Shown here: one piece after another, positions 1-8,884 of the stretch
Position numbering within the stretch: the stretch's first letter is position 1
Layout of the letters: each line of letters begins with the position of its first letter
Source: Flavobacteriaceae bacterium MAR_2010_72
Lineage (GTDB): Bacteria; Bacteroidota; Bacteroidia; Flavobacteriales; Flavobacteriaceae
Assembly (NCBI GenBank): GCA_003550275.1
Contig: QXCW01000002.1
Span: 1,612,001-1,676,000, forward strand
Direction of reading: 5' to 3'
Length of the DNA stretch: 64,000 nucleotides
Notes under the pieces: generated by a model
Databases searched by the model: none
What the model was told of the DNA's origin: nothing
The model's input: the letters and a program-made list of their open reading frames with translations, nothing else
Program-made: the position numbers and the translations under genes

Positions 1-23
1 CTTATAGATTTACTTGTAAAACA

Positions 24-57
24 AAAGTGCGGCAATTTAGCCGCACTTTCTGTTTTT
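24..57. terminator. Bidirectional intrinsic terminator
   Basis: A perfect 10-bp stem (24-33 with 40-49, AAAGTGCGGC) closes a 6-nt loop. It is followed by a T-run on the plus strand (52-57) and by a T-rich stretch (ttttgtttt) on the minus strand. It lies just past the end of the leftward genes at 69-1755 and probably ends that transcript, and perhaps a rightward one from outside the window. Confidence 0.75.
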
Positions 58-68
58 TAATTGTTTTA

Positions 69-815
69 CTAGTTTCCTGAATAACCTAAATCAGGTCTGA
101 TACTACCTGAATATTCTTCAAATTTTTCAACATATTTCATCATGTTTCCAAAAACTTTGCCGGCATCTTCACCCAGTAACTCATCATTGGCTTTTGACAT
201 TTGGGCATGATCAACATCATCTTTTGATGATATAGCCACTAAAAAGAACGCATCTTTACTACCAAAGCCACTATGGTAAACACGGTAATACATTTTGGAA
301 TTTTTACTAGCGAATAAGTCTTTCACGCCTTTAATAGCTTCGTAGAGGTTTCTACCATTTTCTGGTGTGTGATGTATAAAATAATACCTTCTATTATTTT
401 TGCCTTCTTGCGTTTGGGAAATCCCATCCGGCATATAAGTAAGGCTTTCAGATAAATTTAATACTTAACTATAATGCGAATCATAGCATTTATCAAAGCG
501 TTCAAATAATTTACCAAAATCATCACCCATAGCTTTTGCCATGGCTTCAAAAGGATTTTTATCCAATTCTGCAAAATTCTCCATCGGGGTAACTGACATG
601 TATTTTAGATCGCTAGTGACCGCCGTGATCCAACTAGTCGCTGGTTTATGTTTTTTACAGGCTTCAACAAATTCTTTTGAGACTTTCTCATATTCCTGAA
701 CCATTGAGGGCTTTACTTCATCAACATGTACTTGATAGCGTTGTTGGGCAATTGAAAAGTTGAAGCTAAAACATAGTAGTATGGCAATTAAAAAGGTTGG
801 TTTAAAAGTTTTCAT
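69..815 (-). pseudogene. Exported two-domain protein interrupted by an in-frame TAA
   Basis: Read leftward from 815, the frame starts with a clear signal peptide (MKTFKPTFLIAILLCF, cleavage after SIAQ) and reaches a TAA at 467-465. The same frame then stays open through VLNLSESLTY to the natural stop at 69. The two halves (116 codons and about 131 codons) look like two copies of one alpha/beta fold: each opens with a YQVHV/YYFIH strand and ends in an FGKLFERF/FGNMMKYV helix. One nonsense change therefore splits what should be a single protein of about 248 residues. It could be a true pseudogene, a base error, or a truncated exported first half with internal restart at ATG 434. The function of the family is not known to me; it resembles dimeric alpha-beta barrel proteins. 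The gene lies 25 bp downstream of a lipoprotein gene on the same strand. Confidence 0.75.
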
Positions 816-840
816 AATTTTATAAATGATTGGTTAATAG

Positions 841-1755
841 TTATTGTAAAGTATATCCTAATTGGGTCATGAGATCTAACTGATTATAGAATACATTTTC
901 TTCGTCTAGTTTGCCGTTTCCTGTAAAATGAAGTCGGGACAGGCCATTGACTTTTACCGATTTGCCAGTTGCAGCAGCACCATTAAACTCACCAGTATTA
1001 GTACCTGTCATTTGCCAGTGTACAAATAAGGTGTTATTGAAGATTGGTGATTTATGAAGTAACTTGATTTTAAAATCAGGAAACCCAGTAAAAAATACAT
1101 TTAGATTTTTGGCTAGTTCTTCCTTGCTTCCAGAATCTTTAACATCATTCATATACCGCACAAATTTGTCATTAATTAAATCGTCTAATACAGCGGTATT
1201 CTTTTTATTTAAAAACTCGTTTATAAAGGTGTCCACATTTCCGTAGATCACTTTGTCTTCAACAGGTAGGCTGTTAGCTTTTTCTATTTCGGCCATAAGA
1301 GTTGTTAAAGGTGCTGAATCATAATACACATATTCTTCAACAATTTTACCATCCTCAAAGCGGTAGGTAGCGTGACCTGGGATGGTTAGTTCCTTATCAT
1401 GACCCTTTACTTTTCCAACCCATGTTGGCCAAGTATTTACCCAAGTATGTCCATTTTTTGAAACTACCATTTCGGGATAAATAGAATCCTTAAATGTATA
1501 CATAGAAAAGAGTTCCCTGCTTTCTTTTTCATAGCCAAGTGATTCGTCAATTGAAATAGCTTTTGTAGAATTTACATAGATTTTAGCCGTATCCTTGTAA
1601 ATTGACCTAACGCCATCAAAATTTGCATCTTGAAGATTGTTAAATAGTTGGTGTATGGTTTCAATTTCGGTGGATTCGTCAAAATAACGTTGTTCTTGGT
1701 TTTGACATGAGTTGAATAGAGCTAGAGCAAGCCCTATAAATAAGATTTTTTTCAT
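841..1755 (-). CDS. Lipoprotein with two NTF2/SnoaL-like domains
   Basis: The protein has 304 residues. The N-terminus MKKILFIGLALALFNSC is a lipoprotein signal with the lipobox Cys at residue 17, so the product should be anchored on the periplasmic or outer face of an envelope membrane. The rest looks like two cone-shaped NTF2-like domains, about residues 30-155 and 170-304. The second carries the pattern of SnoaL-type ester cyclase-like proteins (FPDFKIKL, GTNTGEFNG, then a KVNGLSRLHF strand). Such domains bind or turn over small hydrophobic molecules, but no substrate can be read from the sequence. It is the first gene of a leftward pair with the interrupted gene downstream; upstream is a 158-bp gap before rsmD with no further gene. 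Confidence 0.75.
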   Translation of the reverse strand: MKKILFIGLALALFNSCQNQEQRYFDESTEIETIHQLFNNLQDANFDGVRSIYKDTAKIYVNSTKAISIDESLGYEKESRELFSMYTFKDSIYPEMVVSKNGHTWVNTWPTWVGKVKGHDKELTIPGHATYRFEDGKIVEEYVYYDSAPLTTLMAEIEKANSLPVEDKVIYGNVDTFINEFLNKKNTAVLDDLINDKFVRYMNDVKDSGSKEELAKNLNVFFTGFPDFKIKLLHKSPIFNNTLFVHWQMTGTNTGEFNGAAATGKSVKVNGLSRLHFTGNGKLDEENVFYNQLDLMTQLGYTLQ

Positions 1756-1913
1756 TGTTAATGTTTTAATTGGTTAATAGCGTTTTCACCATAACATAAA
1801 CAATCAAAATCGATCGAGAAGATATAGATTTAGTCTACAATAGAAATAGGGACAAGCGTGAAGACTTCTAAATTACTAAAAATTAACGAGATATGTAGGA
1901 AAAAACGAAAGTT

Positions 1914-2462
1914 TTATCGTTCAATGGCATGTTCAAAAAAACTAAATACATTTCCGCCATAATGTTTTGAGTACGAATATTGAGGTAAAGACGATAAGTC
2001 CGTAAGTTTTGAATGCTCAACAATTAATAGACCTTCAGGTTCTAACAATTCATTTTTAAAAATGAGTTCAGGGATTTTGGAAAACTGCTTCAATGTAAAT
2101 GCATAAGGTGGATCTGCAAAAATAAGGGTAGAGGATGTCTTCGCTTTTTCCAAATACGAGAATACATCACTTTTTATAGGTTGAATTGGCATTTCAAAAC
2201 TCTTGGCAGTTTCTGTGATGAATTTGACACAACTATAGTTCTCATCAACTGCTGTAATTTCTGTTGTGCCTCTAGAAGCAAACTCATAGCTAATACTTCC
2301 GGTGCCAGAAAACAAGTCCAGAACAGAAACTTCGTCAAAATAATAGTGGTTATTAAGAATATTAAATAGAGCTTCTTTGGCCATGTCTGTAGTAGGCCTC
2401 ACAGGAAGCTTTTTTGGAGCCGTTATGCGTCTACCTTTATATTGACCTGAAATAATACGCAT
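1914..2462 (-). CDS. rsmD: 16S rRNA (guanine966-N2)-methyltransferase RsmD
   Basis: The 182-residue protein begins MRIISGQYKGRRI, the typical RsmD opening. It has the SAM-binding motif I DLFSGTGS (49-56) and the catalytic N-methyltransferase motif DPPY (117-120). Known members methylate N2 of G966 in 16S rRNA in the assembled small subunit. The ATG overlaps the TAA of the upstream DUF3822 gene by one base (TAATG), so the two are probably translationally coupled; this neighbourhood is common in Bacteroidota. Length and motifs are normal. Confidence 0.95.
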   Translation of the reverse strand: MRIISGQYKGRRITAPKKLPVRPTTDMAKEALFNILNNHYYFDEVSVLDLFSGTGSISYEFASRGTTEITAVDENYSCVKFITETAKSFEMPIQPIKSDVFSYLEKAKTSSTLIFADPPYAFTLKQFSKIPELIFKNELLEPEGLLIVEHSKLTDLSSLPQYSYSKHYGGNVFSFFEHAIER

Positions 2463-3325
2463 TAATTGAAGCTATTTAAAATGATGAAGCTATTTTGTAG
2501 TTCTTCAGGTTGTGGTTTGTTTTCAAATTCGAAATCATAAAGATTTCCTACGATATCAACATGCCTTACATATTTATAGACTATTTCATAAAGTTCATCA
2601 CCTTTTTTAATATTTCCAAGCAATTTAATTTGGACCGTTTCAGGGTCGAGTTGCAATTGTTCTAGTGTGAACAGTATAAAATAAATAAAATCTTCCTTGG
2701 ACAGATATTCAAAAGTGTTGTAAAACACTAAATGCCCTTTTTTTATAACTATAATCTCAAAGTGGTCATTTCCAATGTGTACATAAAACTTGGTATCGTT
2801 GGAGCCCACTTCTTTATCCAGAATAGTTTTGACCAAAATGGATGAAGCATGTTTATATATAAATTCACCAAATCGGTCAAAAATGTAATTATTGATGTTA
2901 ACATAAGGTACAAAAACAACAACACTGTTATGATCTGTAATTTCATCAAAGGCCACAAAATCGGTATTCAATATTTTGGCATTGAATTTTAAATAATCTG
3001 CGACATTGTTTTCATCGAAAAGTGGTTTTGGGACAATACTAGAGAGTTCATTTTCATGAATTAATTGCACCTCGTCAAACGGCTGTTCAAAAATAGTATT
3101 GGTGTTTAAGACTGTTTTAAGTTGTTCTAAAACAGTATAAGGTGTTTCCTTTTTTGGAAAAGTAACTGATTTCAGAAACCCAACCGAATTGTTTTTTTTG
3201 TTAAGGATACAAAAAGAAAGTCCACTCAAACTGATTTGAATGGACAATGCTTTACTACTTTTTTTATTCAAACTACTGTTCTTTTGAATAGTTTTTAGGC
3301 CAGTTACCATTAGTATTAATTTCAT
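2462..3325 (-). CDS. DUF3822 family protein
   Basis: Up to 287 residues, without signal peptide or membrane segment. The segment LSIQISLSGLSFCILNKK near the N-terminus is characteristic of DUF3822, a Bacteroidota-specific family usually found beside rsmD. The fold suggests an actin/PilM-like ATPase relative, but the biochemical role is not established. Start choice is uncertain: ATG 3325 or ATG 3310 would overlap the upstream gene by 53 or 38 bp, while a TTG at 3271 lies one base after that gene's TAG and would give 269 residues without overlap. The 3' end is coupled to rsmD through TAATG. Confidence 0.8.
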   Translation of the reverse strand: MKLILMVTGLKTIQKNSSLNKKSSKALSIQISLSGLSFCILNKKNNSVGFLKSVTFPKKETPYTVLEQLKTVLNTNTIFEQPFDEVQLIHENELSSIVPKPLFDENNVADYLKFNAKILNTDFVAFDEITDHNSVVVFVPYVNINNYIFDRFGEFIYKHASSILVKTILDKEVGSNDTKFYVHIGNDHFEIIVIKKGHLVFYNTFEYLSKEDFIYFILFTLEQLQLDPETVQIKLLGNIKKGDELYEIVYKYVRHVDIVGNLYDFEFENKPQPEELQNSFIILNSFN

Positions 3326-4004
3326 CCATAGACCCTACTTTTAATGCTGGGCCATTAACACCATCTACTGATACAACTTGCTCTTCCTTTTTTACCAAGT
3401 TTCTATCCTGATCATAAAGAATCACTGATTTTTTTACAGAAGCTTCAAAAACAGGAATACCATCTAACATACCAGCTTTTAACTCAAATTTAGCACCTGG
3501 CTCTCCAGCACCTTCAGGAACATTCATCATGGTTTTGTATCGAGGATCAGCCCCAAAAAGAGAATCTTTTACAGGGACAAATCCTAAAGTGTCAATAACA
3601 ACAATATCCTTATACATGTCAACTGTGAAACGTCTTGTAGCTTCAACGTCTAAAATTGTGGAGTCTCGACGTTGGGTAATAGTGTATTTGGCAGTATCAA
3701 CAAATCTTACAAGGTTGTCAAAATTGTCGGTAAACTTACCTGTAACTTGTTTATGAGCCAATTCGGCATCTCTTATATCTTTTAATTTTTCAATTATTAC
3801 AGCGTAACGTTTGTCTTTTAATTGGTTGAATTGGATTTCTTCATAAACCGACATGAAGGTGGCATACGATAGTATAGCAATAACCACCCACAATACAAGA
3901 TGGATTACTGGTTTTAATTTTTTAGGGATGAATCTGTCAATCAACCAAACAATACCAATAGTAAGTAGGATAATAACGACAATAGCTATAATAATTGTTA
4001 ACAT
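3273..4004 (-). CDS. Two-helix membrane protein, function unknown
   Basis: 243 residues. Two N-terminal hydrophobic helices (about residues 2-23 and 32-52) are separated by the basic RFIPKKLK loop. A short heptad-like stretch (about 58-90) follows, then a soluble domain of about 150 residues rich in beta strands. I recognise it as a conserved flavobacterial membrane protein found upstream of DUF3822-rsmD, but know no assigned function. It is the first gene of the leftward group and is divergent from the helicase gene at 4213. The 208 bp between them is very AT-rich and must hold both promoters. Confidence 0.75.
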   Translation of the reverse strand: MLTIIIAIVVIILLTIGIVWLIDRFIPKKLKPVIHLVLWVVIAILSYATFMSVYEEIQFNQLKDKRYAVIIEKLKDIRDAELAHKQVTGKFTDNFDNLVRFVDTAKYTITQRRDSTILDVEATRRFTVDMYKDIVVIDTLGFVPVKDSLFGADPRYKTMMNVPEGAGEPGAKFELKAGMLDGIPVFEASVKKSVILYDQDRNLVKKEEQVVSVDGVNGPALKVGSMDEINTNGNWPKNYSKEQ

Positions 4005-4212
4005 AGTTAGTTTATTTATTTTTATTAAAGGTCTTTCGCAAATCTACAATTTTTTTTTATTCACAAAAATCATTGCAAACAAAAATCAAATAAAAAAAGA
4101 AAGATATAAAAATTGTTTCAAATAAAATAAGGTTTTATTTCTTATATAGTGTATTCAAGCAATTCTATAAATAGTATCTTGCGCTTCAATTACAGTTTTT
4201 GATAAATACCAC

Positions 4213-5637
4213 ATGACTTCTTCAGAATTTTATAAACTTTTAAAGAAAAAATTTCCGTTTGAGCCTACCTTAAAACAGAACTTAGTTTTAGATCAGTTAT
4301 CTGAATTTGTATATGATACGACTCCTAACGCTCTGTATTTATTGCGTGGATTTGCAGGTACGGGAAAAACAAGTATTGTAGGAACTTTAGTGTCAAATTT
4401 ATGGGAAACTAAAAAAAGTGCTGTTTTGATGGCACCAACTGGAAGAGCCGCAAAAGTTATTTCAAATTATTCTGGTAAGGAAGCCTTCACCATTCATAAA
4501 AAAATATACTTTCCCAAAAAGGATAAAGGCGGAGGCGTCAAATTCGTGATGCAACCTAATAAACATCGCAATACTATTTTTATAGTTGATGAAGCGTCAA
4601 TGATACCAGACATTCCGGCAGATTCCAAACTGTTTGAAAATGGGTCTTTACTTGATGATTTAATTCAGTACGTTTATTCAGGCCATAAATGTAAATTGTT
4701 ATTGATAGGAGATAAAGCCCAATTACCTCCGGTTAAGTCAGACATCAGCCCAGCATTAGATGCCCAACAATTAGACTTAAATTATAATAAGAAGGTCATT
4801 TCAATGGAACTTGATGAAGTGGTGCGACAAGAGCAAGATTCGGGTATTTTAATGAATGCAACTCGCTTACGTGAAGTTTTGCATGATCAATTTTATGACT
4901 CTTTTACCTTTAATGTGAATGGGTATGCAGATATTGTAAGGTTAATTGATGGCCATGAAATTATGGACGCCATCAATGATGCATACACTACAAACGGTCA
5001 CGAGGAAACAGCTATCATTGTACGTAGTAATAAACGAGCCAACTTATATAATCAACAAATTCGAAATCGGATTCTATTTAGAGATAGCGAATTAACAGTT
5101 GGAGACTATTTAATGGTTGTTAAGAACAATTATTTTTGGATCAAGCCAACAACCGAAGCTGGTTTTATAGCCAATGGCGATATCATTGAAGTTTTGGAAA
5201 TATTTAGTATTCAGGAGATTTATGGGTTTCAATTTGCTGAAGTAAAGGTGAAAATGGTCGATTATCCTCGAATGCGTCCGTTTGAAACGGTACTTCTTTT
5301 AGATACCATTCACGCTGAAGCACCTTCGTTGAGTTATGACGAATCCAACAGATTATATCAAGAGGTGCAAAAAGATTATGAGGATGAAACATCAAACTAC
5401 CGAAAATTCTTAAAAATAAAAGGTAATAAGCATTTCAATGCTTTACAAGTCAAGTTCTCATATGCGATAACATGCCACAAATCACAAGGTGGCCAATGGA
5501 ACACCATTTTTGTAGAGCAGCCTTACTTACCAAATGGTATGGATCGGGAATATATAAGATGGCTTTATACTGCAGTGACAAGAGCCAAAGAAAAGTTATA
5601 TCTTATTGGTTTTAAAGATGAATTATTTGAATCCTAA
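4213..5637 (+). CDS. RecD-like ATP-dependent DNA helicase (SF1B)
   Basis: 474 residues. Walker A GFAGTGKT lies at 46-53, a motif Ia-like MAPTGRAAKV at 73-82, and Walker B IFIVDEAS with D126/E127. A C-terminal UvrD_C_2-type domain contains the CHKSQGGQW motif and motif VI YTAVTRAKEKLYLIG. This is the organisation of stand-alone RecD2/Dda-like 5'-3' helicases (AAA_30 plus UvrD_C_2). It lacks the long N-terminal HhH region of RecD2 and the domains of a true RecBCD RecD, so it is a short RecD-like enzyme probably acting in repair or replication restart. It is separated by 80 bp from kdsB on the same strand. Confidence 0.85.
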   Translation: MTSSEFYKLLKKKFPFEPTLKQNLVLDQLSEFVYDTTPNALYLLRGFAGTGKTSIVGTLVSNLWETKKSAVLMAPTGRAAKVISNYSGKEAFTIHKKIYFPKKDKGGGVKFVMQPNKHRNTIFIVDEASMIPDIPADSKLFENGSLLDDLIQYVYSGHKCKLLLIGDKAQLPPVKSDISPALDAQQLDLNYNKKVISMELDEVVRQEQDSGILMNATRLREVLHDQFYDSFTFNVNGYADIVRLIDGHEIMDAINDAYTTNGHEETAIIVRSNKRANLYNQQIRNRILFRDSELTVGDYLMVVKNNYFWIKPTTEAGFIANGDIIEVLEIFSIQEIYGFQFAEVKVKMVDYPRMRPFETVLLLDTIHAEAPSLSYDESNRLYQEVQKDYEDETSNYRKFLKIKGNKHFNALQVKFSYAITCHKSQGGQWNTIFVEQPYLPNGMDREYIRWLYTAVTRAKEKLYLIGFKDELFES

Positions 5638-5688
5638 AACAGTTCAAAAAGATTAGCCATCTTAAGCTCTAGTTTCCTTAAAAGTTTT

Positions 5689-5696
5689 TATTTTTG
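5689..5696 (+). promoter_or_regulatory. Candidate -7 element for the kdsB operon
   Basis: TATTTTTG matches the Bacteroidota -7 consensus TAnnTTTG, 21 nt before the kdsB ATG. No good -33 TTG sits 19-21 nt further upstream. The match also suggests that the in-frame TTG at 5694 belongs to the promoter and is not a start codon. Confidence 0.4.
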
Positions 5697-5717
5697 ATTA
5701 GAAGTTTAAATCTCACT

Positions 5718-6446
5718 ATGAAAATCATTTCAATGATTCCTGCGCGCTATGCTGCGTCTCGATTTCCAGGTAAATTAATGCAAAACCTTGCGGGTAAAAC
5801 TGTAATTCTTCGTACTTATGAAGCCACTGTTGCTACTAGTTTATTTGATGATGTTTACGTGGTGACTGACAGTGATGTTATTTTTAATGAGATTGTAAAT
5901 AATGGTGGCAAAGCAATTATGAGCAAATCTGAACATCAATCGGGGAGCGATCGCATTGCTGAAGCCGTTGAAAATTTAGATGTAGATATTGTTGTAAATG
6001 TTCAGGGAGATGAGCCCTTTACAGAGCGAGATAGCCTCTCTAAAGTTTTGAATGTGTTTAATGATGACCCAAATAAAAATATAGATTTAGCTTCGCTAAT
6101 GGTCCAGATACATGATTGGGATGAAATAACAAACCCAAATACCGTAAAGGTTATTGTCGATCAAAATGACTTTGCATTGTATTTTTCCAGAAGTCCAATT
6201 CCCTACCCAAGAGATAAAGTTTCCGGTACTCGTTATTTTAAGCACAAAGGAATTTATGCCTTTAGAAAAGAAGCACTTTTGGATTTTTTTAAACTCCCCA
6301 TGCAATCTCTAGAAGCTACCGAAAAAATTGAATGTATTAGATATCTAGAATACGGTAAGAAAATTAAAATGGTTGAAACCCAAGTTGAAGGTGTCGAAAT
6401 TGACACGCCTGAAGATTTAGAACGTGCTATCAAATTATGGAAGTAG
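5718..6446 (+). CDS. kdsB: CMP-Kdo synthetase (3-deoxy-manno-octulosonate cytidylyltransferase)
   Basis: 242 residues from ATG 5718. The opening [19 protein letters not shown] is the KdsB nucleotide-binding N-terminus; an in-frame TTG 24 nt upstream is rejected because it adds a non-family extension. Further family marks are [15 protein letters not shown], the metal-binding NVQGDEPF, and the C-terminal [15 protein letters not shown]. The enzyme couples Kdo to CMP in the cytoplasm before transfer to lipid A. In Shewanella the KdsB encoded with KdnA/KdnB uses the 8-amino sugar Kdo8N, and a kdnB homolog lies three genes downstream here, so the true substrate may be Kdo8N. First gene of the operon; its end overlaps the HAD gene by 10 bp. 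Confidence 0.93.
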   Translation: MKIISMIPARYAASRFPGKLMQNLAGKTVILRTYEATVATSLFDDVYVVTDSDVIFNEIVNNGGKAIMSKSEHQSGSDRIAEAVENLDVDIVVNVQGDEPFTERDSLSKVLNVFNDDPNKNIDLASLMVQIHDWDEITNPNTVKVIVDQNDFALYFSRSPIPYPRDKVSGTRYFKHKGIYAFRKEALLDFFKLPMQSLEATEKIECIRYLEYGKKIKMVETQVEGVEIDTPEDLERAIKLWK

Positions 6447-7141
6447 ACTACAGCAATATCAAAGTAATTGGCTTTGATGCCGACGATACACTGTGGGTAA
6501 ACGAAACGTATTTCAGGGAGGCCGAATTGGAATTCGCGAAATTACTTTCACCTTATGAAACTGCAAATAAAATTGATCAGGAACTTTTTAAAATGGAAAT
6601 GAAAAATCTTCCACTTTATGGCTACGGAATTAAAGGTTTTGTACTTTCAATGGTTGAGATGGCTTTAGAACTGTCAAATCACACAGTTTCTAATGCAACC
6701 ATTCAGGCCATTTTGGATATTGGTAAATCTATGCTAAATAAACCTGTTGAACTGCTTGAAGGTGTTGAAGAGGCTTTAAAAGATCTTTCAAAAACCTATC
6801 GATTAATCCTAGTAACAAAAGGGGATTTATTGGATCAAGAACGAAAGTTGGAAAAATCTGGGCTCACAAGCTATTTTCATCATATTGAAGTGTTAAGTGA
6901 TAAGCAGGAAGCTAATTATTCTAGTTTATTAAACCATCTAGATATTAAACCATCAGAGTTTTTAATGGTTGGTAATTCATTAAAATCAGATATTTTACCA
7001 CTGATCAATATAAAAGCCAAAGCTATTCATGTCCCATTTCATACGACTTGGATTCATGAACAGGTTAGTACTGAAGTCATGACAGATAAAGCCTATAAAA
7101 CCATCACCAATGTTTTGGAGATTAAAAACCTATTGCAATAA
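6437..7141 (+). CDS. HAD-family phosphatase (YjjG-like)
   Basis: 234 residues. HAD motif I is DADDTLW near residue 15, motif II is the Thr of LILVTKGD, motif III is a Lys near 130-150, and motif IV is GNSLKSD. An alpha-helical cap (about 20-95) places it in subclass C1. Family members hydrolyse phosphate monoesters; the substrate cannot be read. It starts inside the last codons of kdsB and its TAA shares a base with the next ATG, so it is co-translated in the Kdo operon. It is not KdsC: KdsC is shorter and capless. Confidence 0.8.
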   Translation: MEVDYSNIKVIGFDADDTLWVNETYFREAELEFAKLLSPYETANKIDQELFKMEMKNLPLYGYGIKGFVLSMVEMALELSNHTVSNATIQAILDIGKSMLNKPVELLEGVEEALKDLSKTYRLILVTKGDLLDQERKLEKSGLTSYFHHIEVLSDKQEANYSSLLNHLDIKPSEFLMVGNSLKSDILPLINIKAKAIHVPFHTTWIHEQVSTEVMTDKAYKTITNVLEIKNLLQ

Positions 7142-7758
7142 TGGAAATTATCGATATTGATACTTGGAATCGAAAACAGCATTACGAGCATTTTAAGTCG
7201 TTGAAAGATCCCTTCTTTGGAGTAGTTATTCCGTTTGATGTTACAAATGCTTATAAGTTTTCAAAAAAGGCTAACATAAGCTTTTTTGGTAGATATTTAC
7301 ATGATTGCATGAAAGCCATTAATACCAATGATGCACTTAAATCTAGAGAGAAAGATGGAAAGGTGGTGCGATACAAAGTAATTCATGCGTCACCAACGAT
7401 TTTAAGACCAGATTATACCTTTGGATTTTCTTTTGTAAAGTTTGACGATGATCTAAATATGTTTTTATCACATCTTAAAAAAGAAAAAGAGAGGGTTTTA
7501 AATTCAACCGATTTATTTCCTCCAGTAAACGGGATCGATTGTATTCATTGTTCTACACTACCTTGGTTCAATTTTTCAGGACATAAAGAACCGGTTTCAG
7601 GTGAGAATGATTCGGTACCAAAAATAGCATTTAGTCAAATCAAGAATATAAATAATAAAGCAATTATGAACGTGTCTGTCAATGTGAACCACGCCTTTGC
7701 TGATGGATATGATATAGGATTATTTGCAGAAAAGTTTCAACACTATTTGAATACATAA
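7141..7758 (+). CDS. Chloramphenicol-acetyltransferase-like acyltransferase
   Basis: 205 residues with the CAT fold throughout. Marks are FFGVVIPFDVT at the N-terminus, the central PWFNFSGHKE strand (compare the CAT P-W-x-x-F-T region), and the catalytic NHAFADG motif with His near residue 184 close to the C-terminus. The length is close to classical CAT trimers (about 213). Chromosomal members in Bacteroidota are often called CAT, but nothing here supports resistance. The TAATG coupling to the HAD gene and the setting between kdsB and kdnB make an acetyl- or acyl-transfer step in envelope sugar metabolism more likely (inference). Confidence 0.75.
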   Translation: MEIIDIDTWNRKQHYEHFKSLKDPFFGVVIPFDVTNAYKFSKKANISFFGRYLHDCMKAINTNDALKSREKDGKVVRYKVIHASPTILRPDYTFGFSFVKFDDDLNMFLSHLKKEKERVLNSTDLFPPVNGIDCIHCSTLPWFNFSGHKEPVSGENDSVPKIAFSQIKNINNKAIMNVSVNVNHAFADGYDIGLFAEKFQHYLNT

Positions 7759-7801
7759 ATGCCTTACAGATGTTTTTAATTTTGTCAAAGAATAATAAAG
7801 A

Positions 7802-8884
7802 ATGAGTTATAGAAATTATCCAATGGTGTCTCGCGTTGTATTTGGACGTGGAAGTTTCGATCAGTTGAGTGATATCATTGAACCCCAGCGTCTAAACACA
7901 AAAGCCCCTTTTATATATTTGGTTGATGATGTATTTAAAGGAAATGTATGGTTAACAGGGAGAGTGCCTTTAGCCTATAACGATAAAATACTTTACATTT
8001 CTGCTGATGAAGAGCCCAAAACATCTCAAGTCGATGAGCTTGTTGAAAGTATCATTTTAAATCACAGTGAGCGTCCTTCTGGAATCATAGGAATTGGAGG
8101 TGGAACTATTTTGGACCTTGCAAAGGCGGTTGCTATTATGTTGACCAATCCAGGTGAAGCTCAAGACTATCAAGGCTGGGATCTTGTTAAAACCCCTGCC
8201 ATATATCATGTTGGTGTCCCAACCATTTCAGGAACTGGAGCCGAAGTATCCCGAACAACCGTTTTAACAGGCCCAGATAAAAAACTTGGCATTAATTCGG
8301 ATTTTACGCCTTTTGATCAGGTGATTTTAGATCCAGAACTTACTAAAGATGTCCCAAAAGACCAATGGTTTTATACTGGTATGGACTGTTTCATTCATTG
8401 TGTGGAGTCTCTCAGTGGGACTTATTTAAATGCCTTTAGTCAAAGCTATGGTGAAAAAGCGTTTCAATTATGTGAAGATATCTTTTTAGGTGATGATCTC
8501 TCAATCGAAGAGGCGCAGGATAAACTTATGATGGCTTCATGGCATGGAGGCATGAGTATTGCGTATTCTCAAGTTGGTATTGCTCATGCGATGAGTTATG
8601 GACTTTCATATGTATTAGGTACAAAGCACGGTATAGGTAATTGTATTGTGTTTGATCATTTGAAAGAATTTTATCCAGATGGTGTTGCTTTGTTCAAAAA
8701 GATGATGAAAAAGCATCACATTAAATTACCTCAAGGCCTTTGCGCAGAGTTAGAAGACTCTGAACTCGACCTTATGATAGATATTGCCTTAAGTCTTGAA
8801 CCGCTCTGGGAAAACGCTTTAGGTAAACGTTGGAAAAACAACATCACACGAGATAAATTAAAAACCCTATATCAAAAAATGTAA
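7802..8884 (+). CDS. kdnB: Iron-dependent 3-deoxy-manno-octulosonate 8-oxidase (KdnB)
   Basis: 360 residues, group III iron-containing alcohol dehydrogenase. It has the nucleotide-binding GIGGGTILD (97-105) and TISGTGAE (141-148), and metal ligands D195, H199, H262 and H276. It closely resembles the Shewanella oneidensis KdnB as I remember it, including FGRGSF, NPG.A.YQGWDL, DQWFYTGMDC and MSIAYSQVG. Known KdnB oxidises the C8 hydroxyl of Kdo to an aldehyde, which the PLP aminotransferase KdnA converts to Kdo8N. No kdnA lies in the window, but the position in the kdsB operon supports the Kdo role. It begins 43 bp after the CAT-like gene and is coupled to the next gene by TAATG. Confidence 0.85.
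   Translation: MSYRNYPMVSRVVFGRGSFDQLSDIIEPQRLNTKAPFIYLVDDVFKGNVWLTGRVPLAYNDKILYISADEEPKTSQVDELVESIILNHSERPSGIIGIGGGTILDLAKAVAIMLTNPGEAQDYQGWDLVKTPAIYHVGVPTISGTGAEVSRTTVLTGPDKKLGINSDFTPFDQVILDPELTKDVPKDQWFYTGMDCFIHCVESLSGTYLNAFSQSYGEKAFQLCEDIFLGDDLSIEEAQDKLMMASWHGGMSIAYSQVGIAHAMSYGLSYVLGTKHGIGNCIVFDHLKEFYPDGVALFKKMMKKHHIKLPQGLCAELEDSELDLMIDIALSLEPLWENALGKRWKNNITRDKLKTLYQKM

Noticed and set aside
5694-5717. TTG at 5694 as kdsB start
   Set aside because: It overlaps a TAnnTTTG -7 element and adds eight residues before the standard MKIIS...PARY opening.
6437-7141. KdsC (Kdo-8-phosphate phosphatase) next to kdsB
   Set aside because: KdsC is a capless tetrameric C0 HAD of about 170-190 residues; this protein has a helical C1 cap and 234 residues.
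7141-7758. Chloramphenicol resistance gene
   Set aside because: The CAT fold and HxxxDG motif are real, but it is buried in a chromosomal Kdo operon without mobile DNA. Resistance cannot be inferred.
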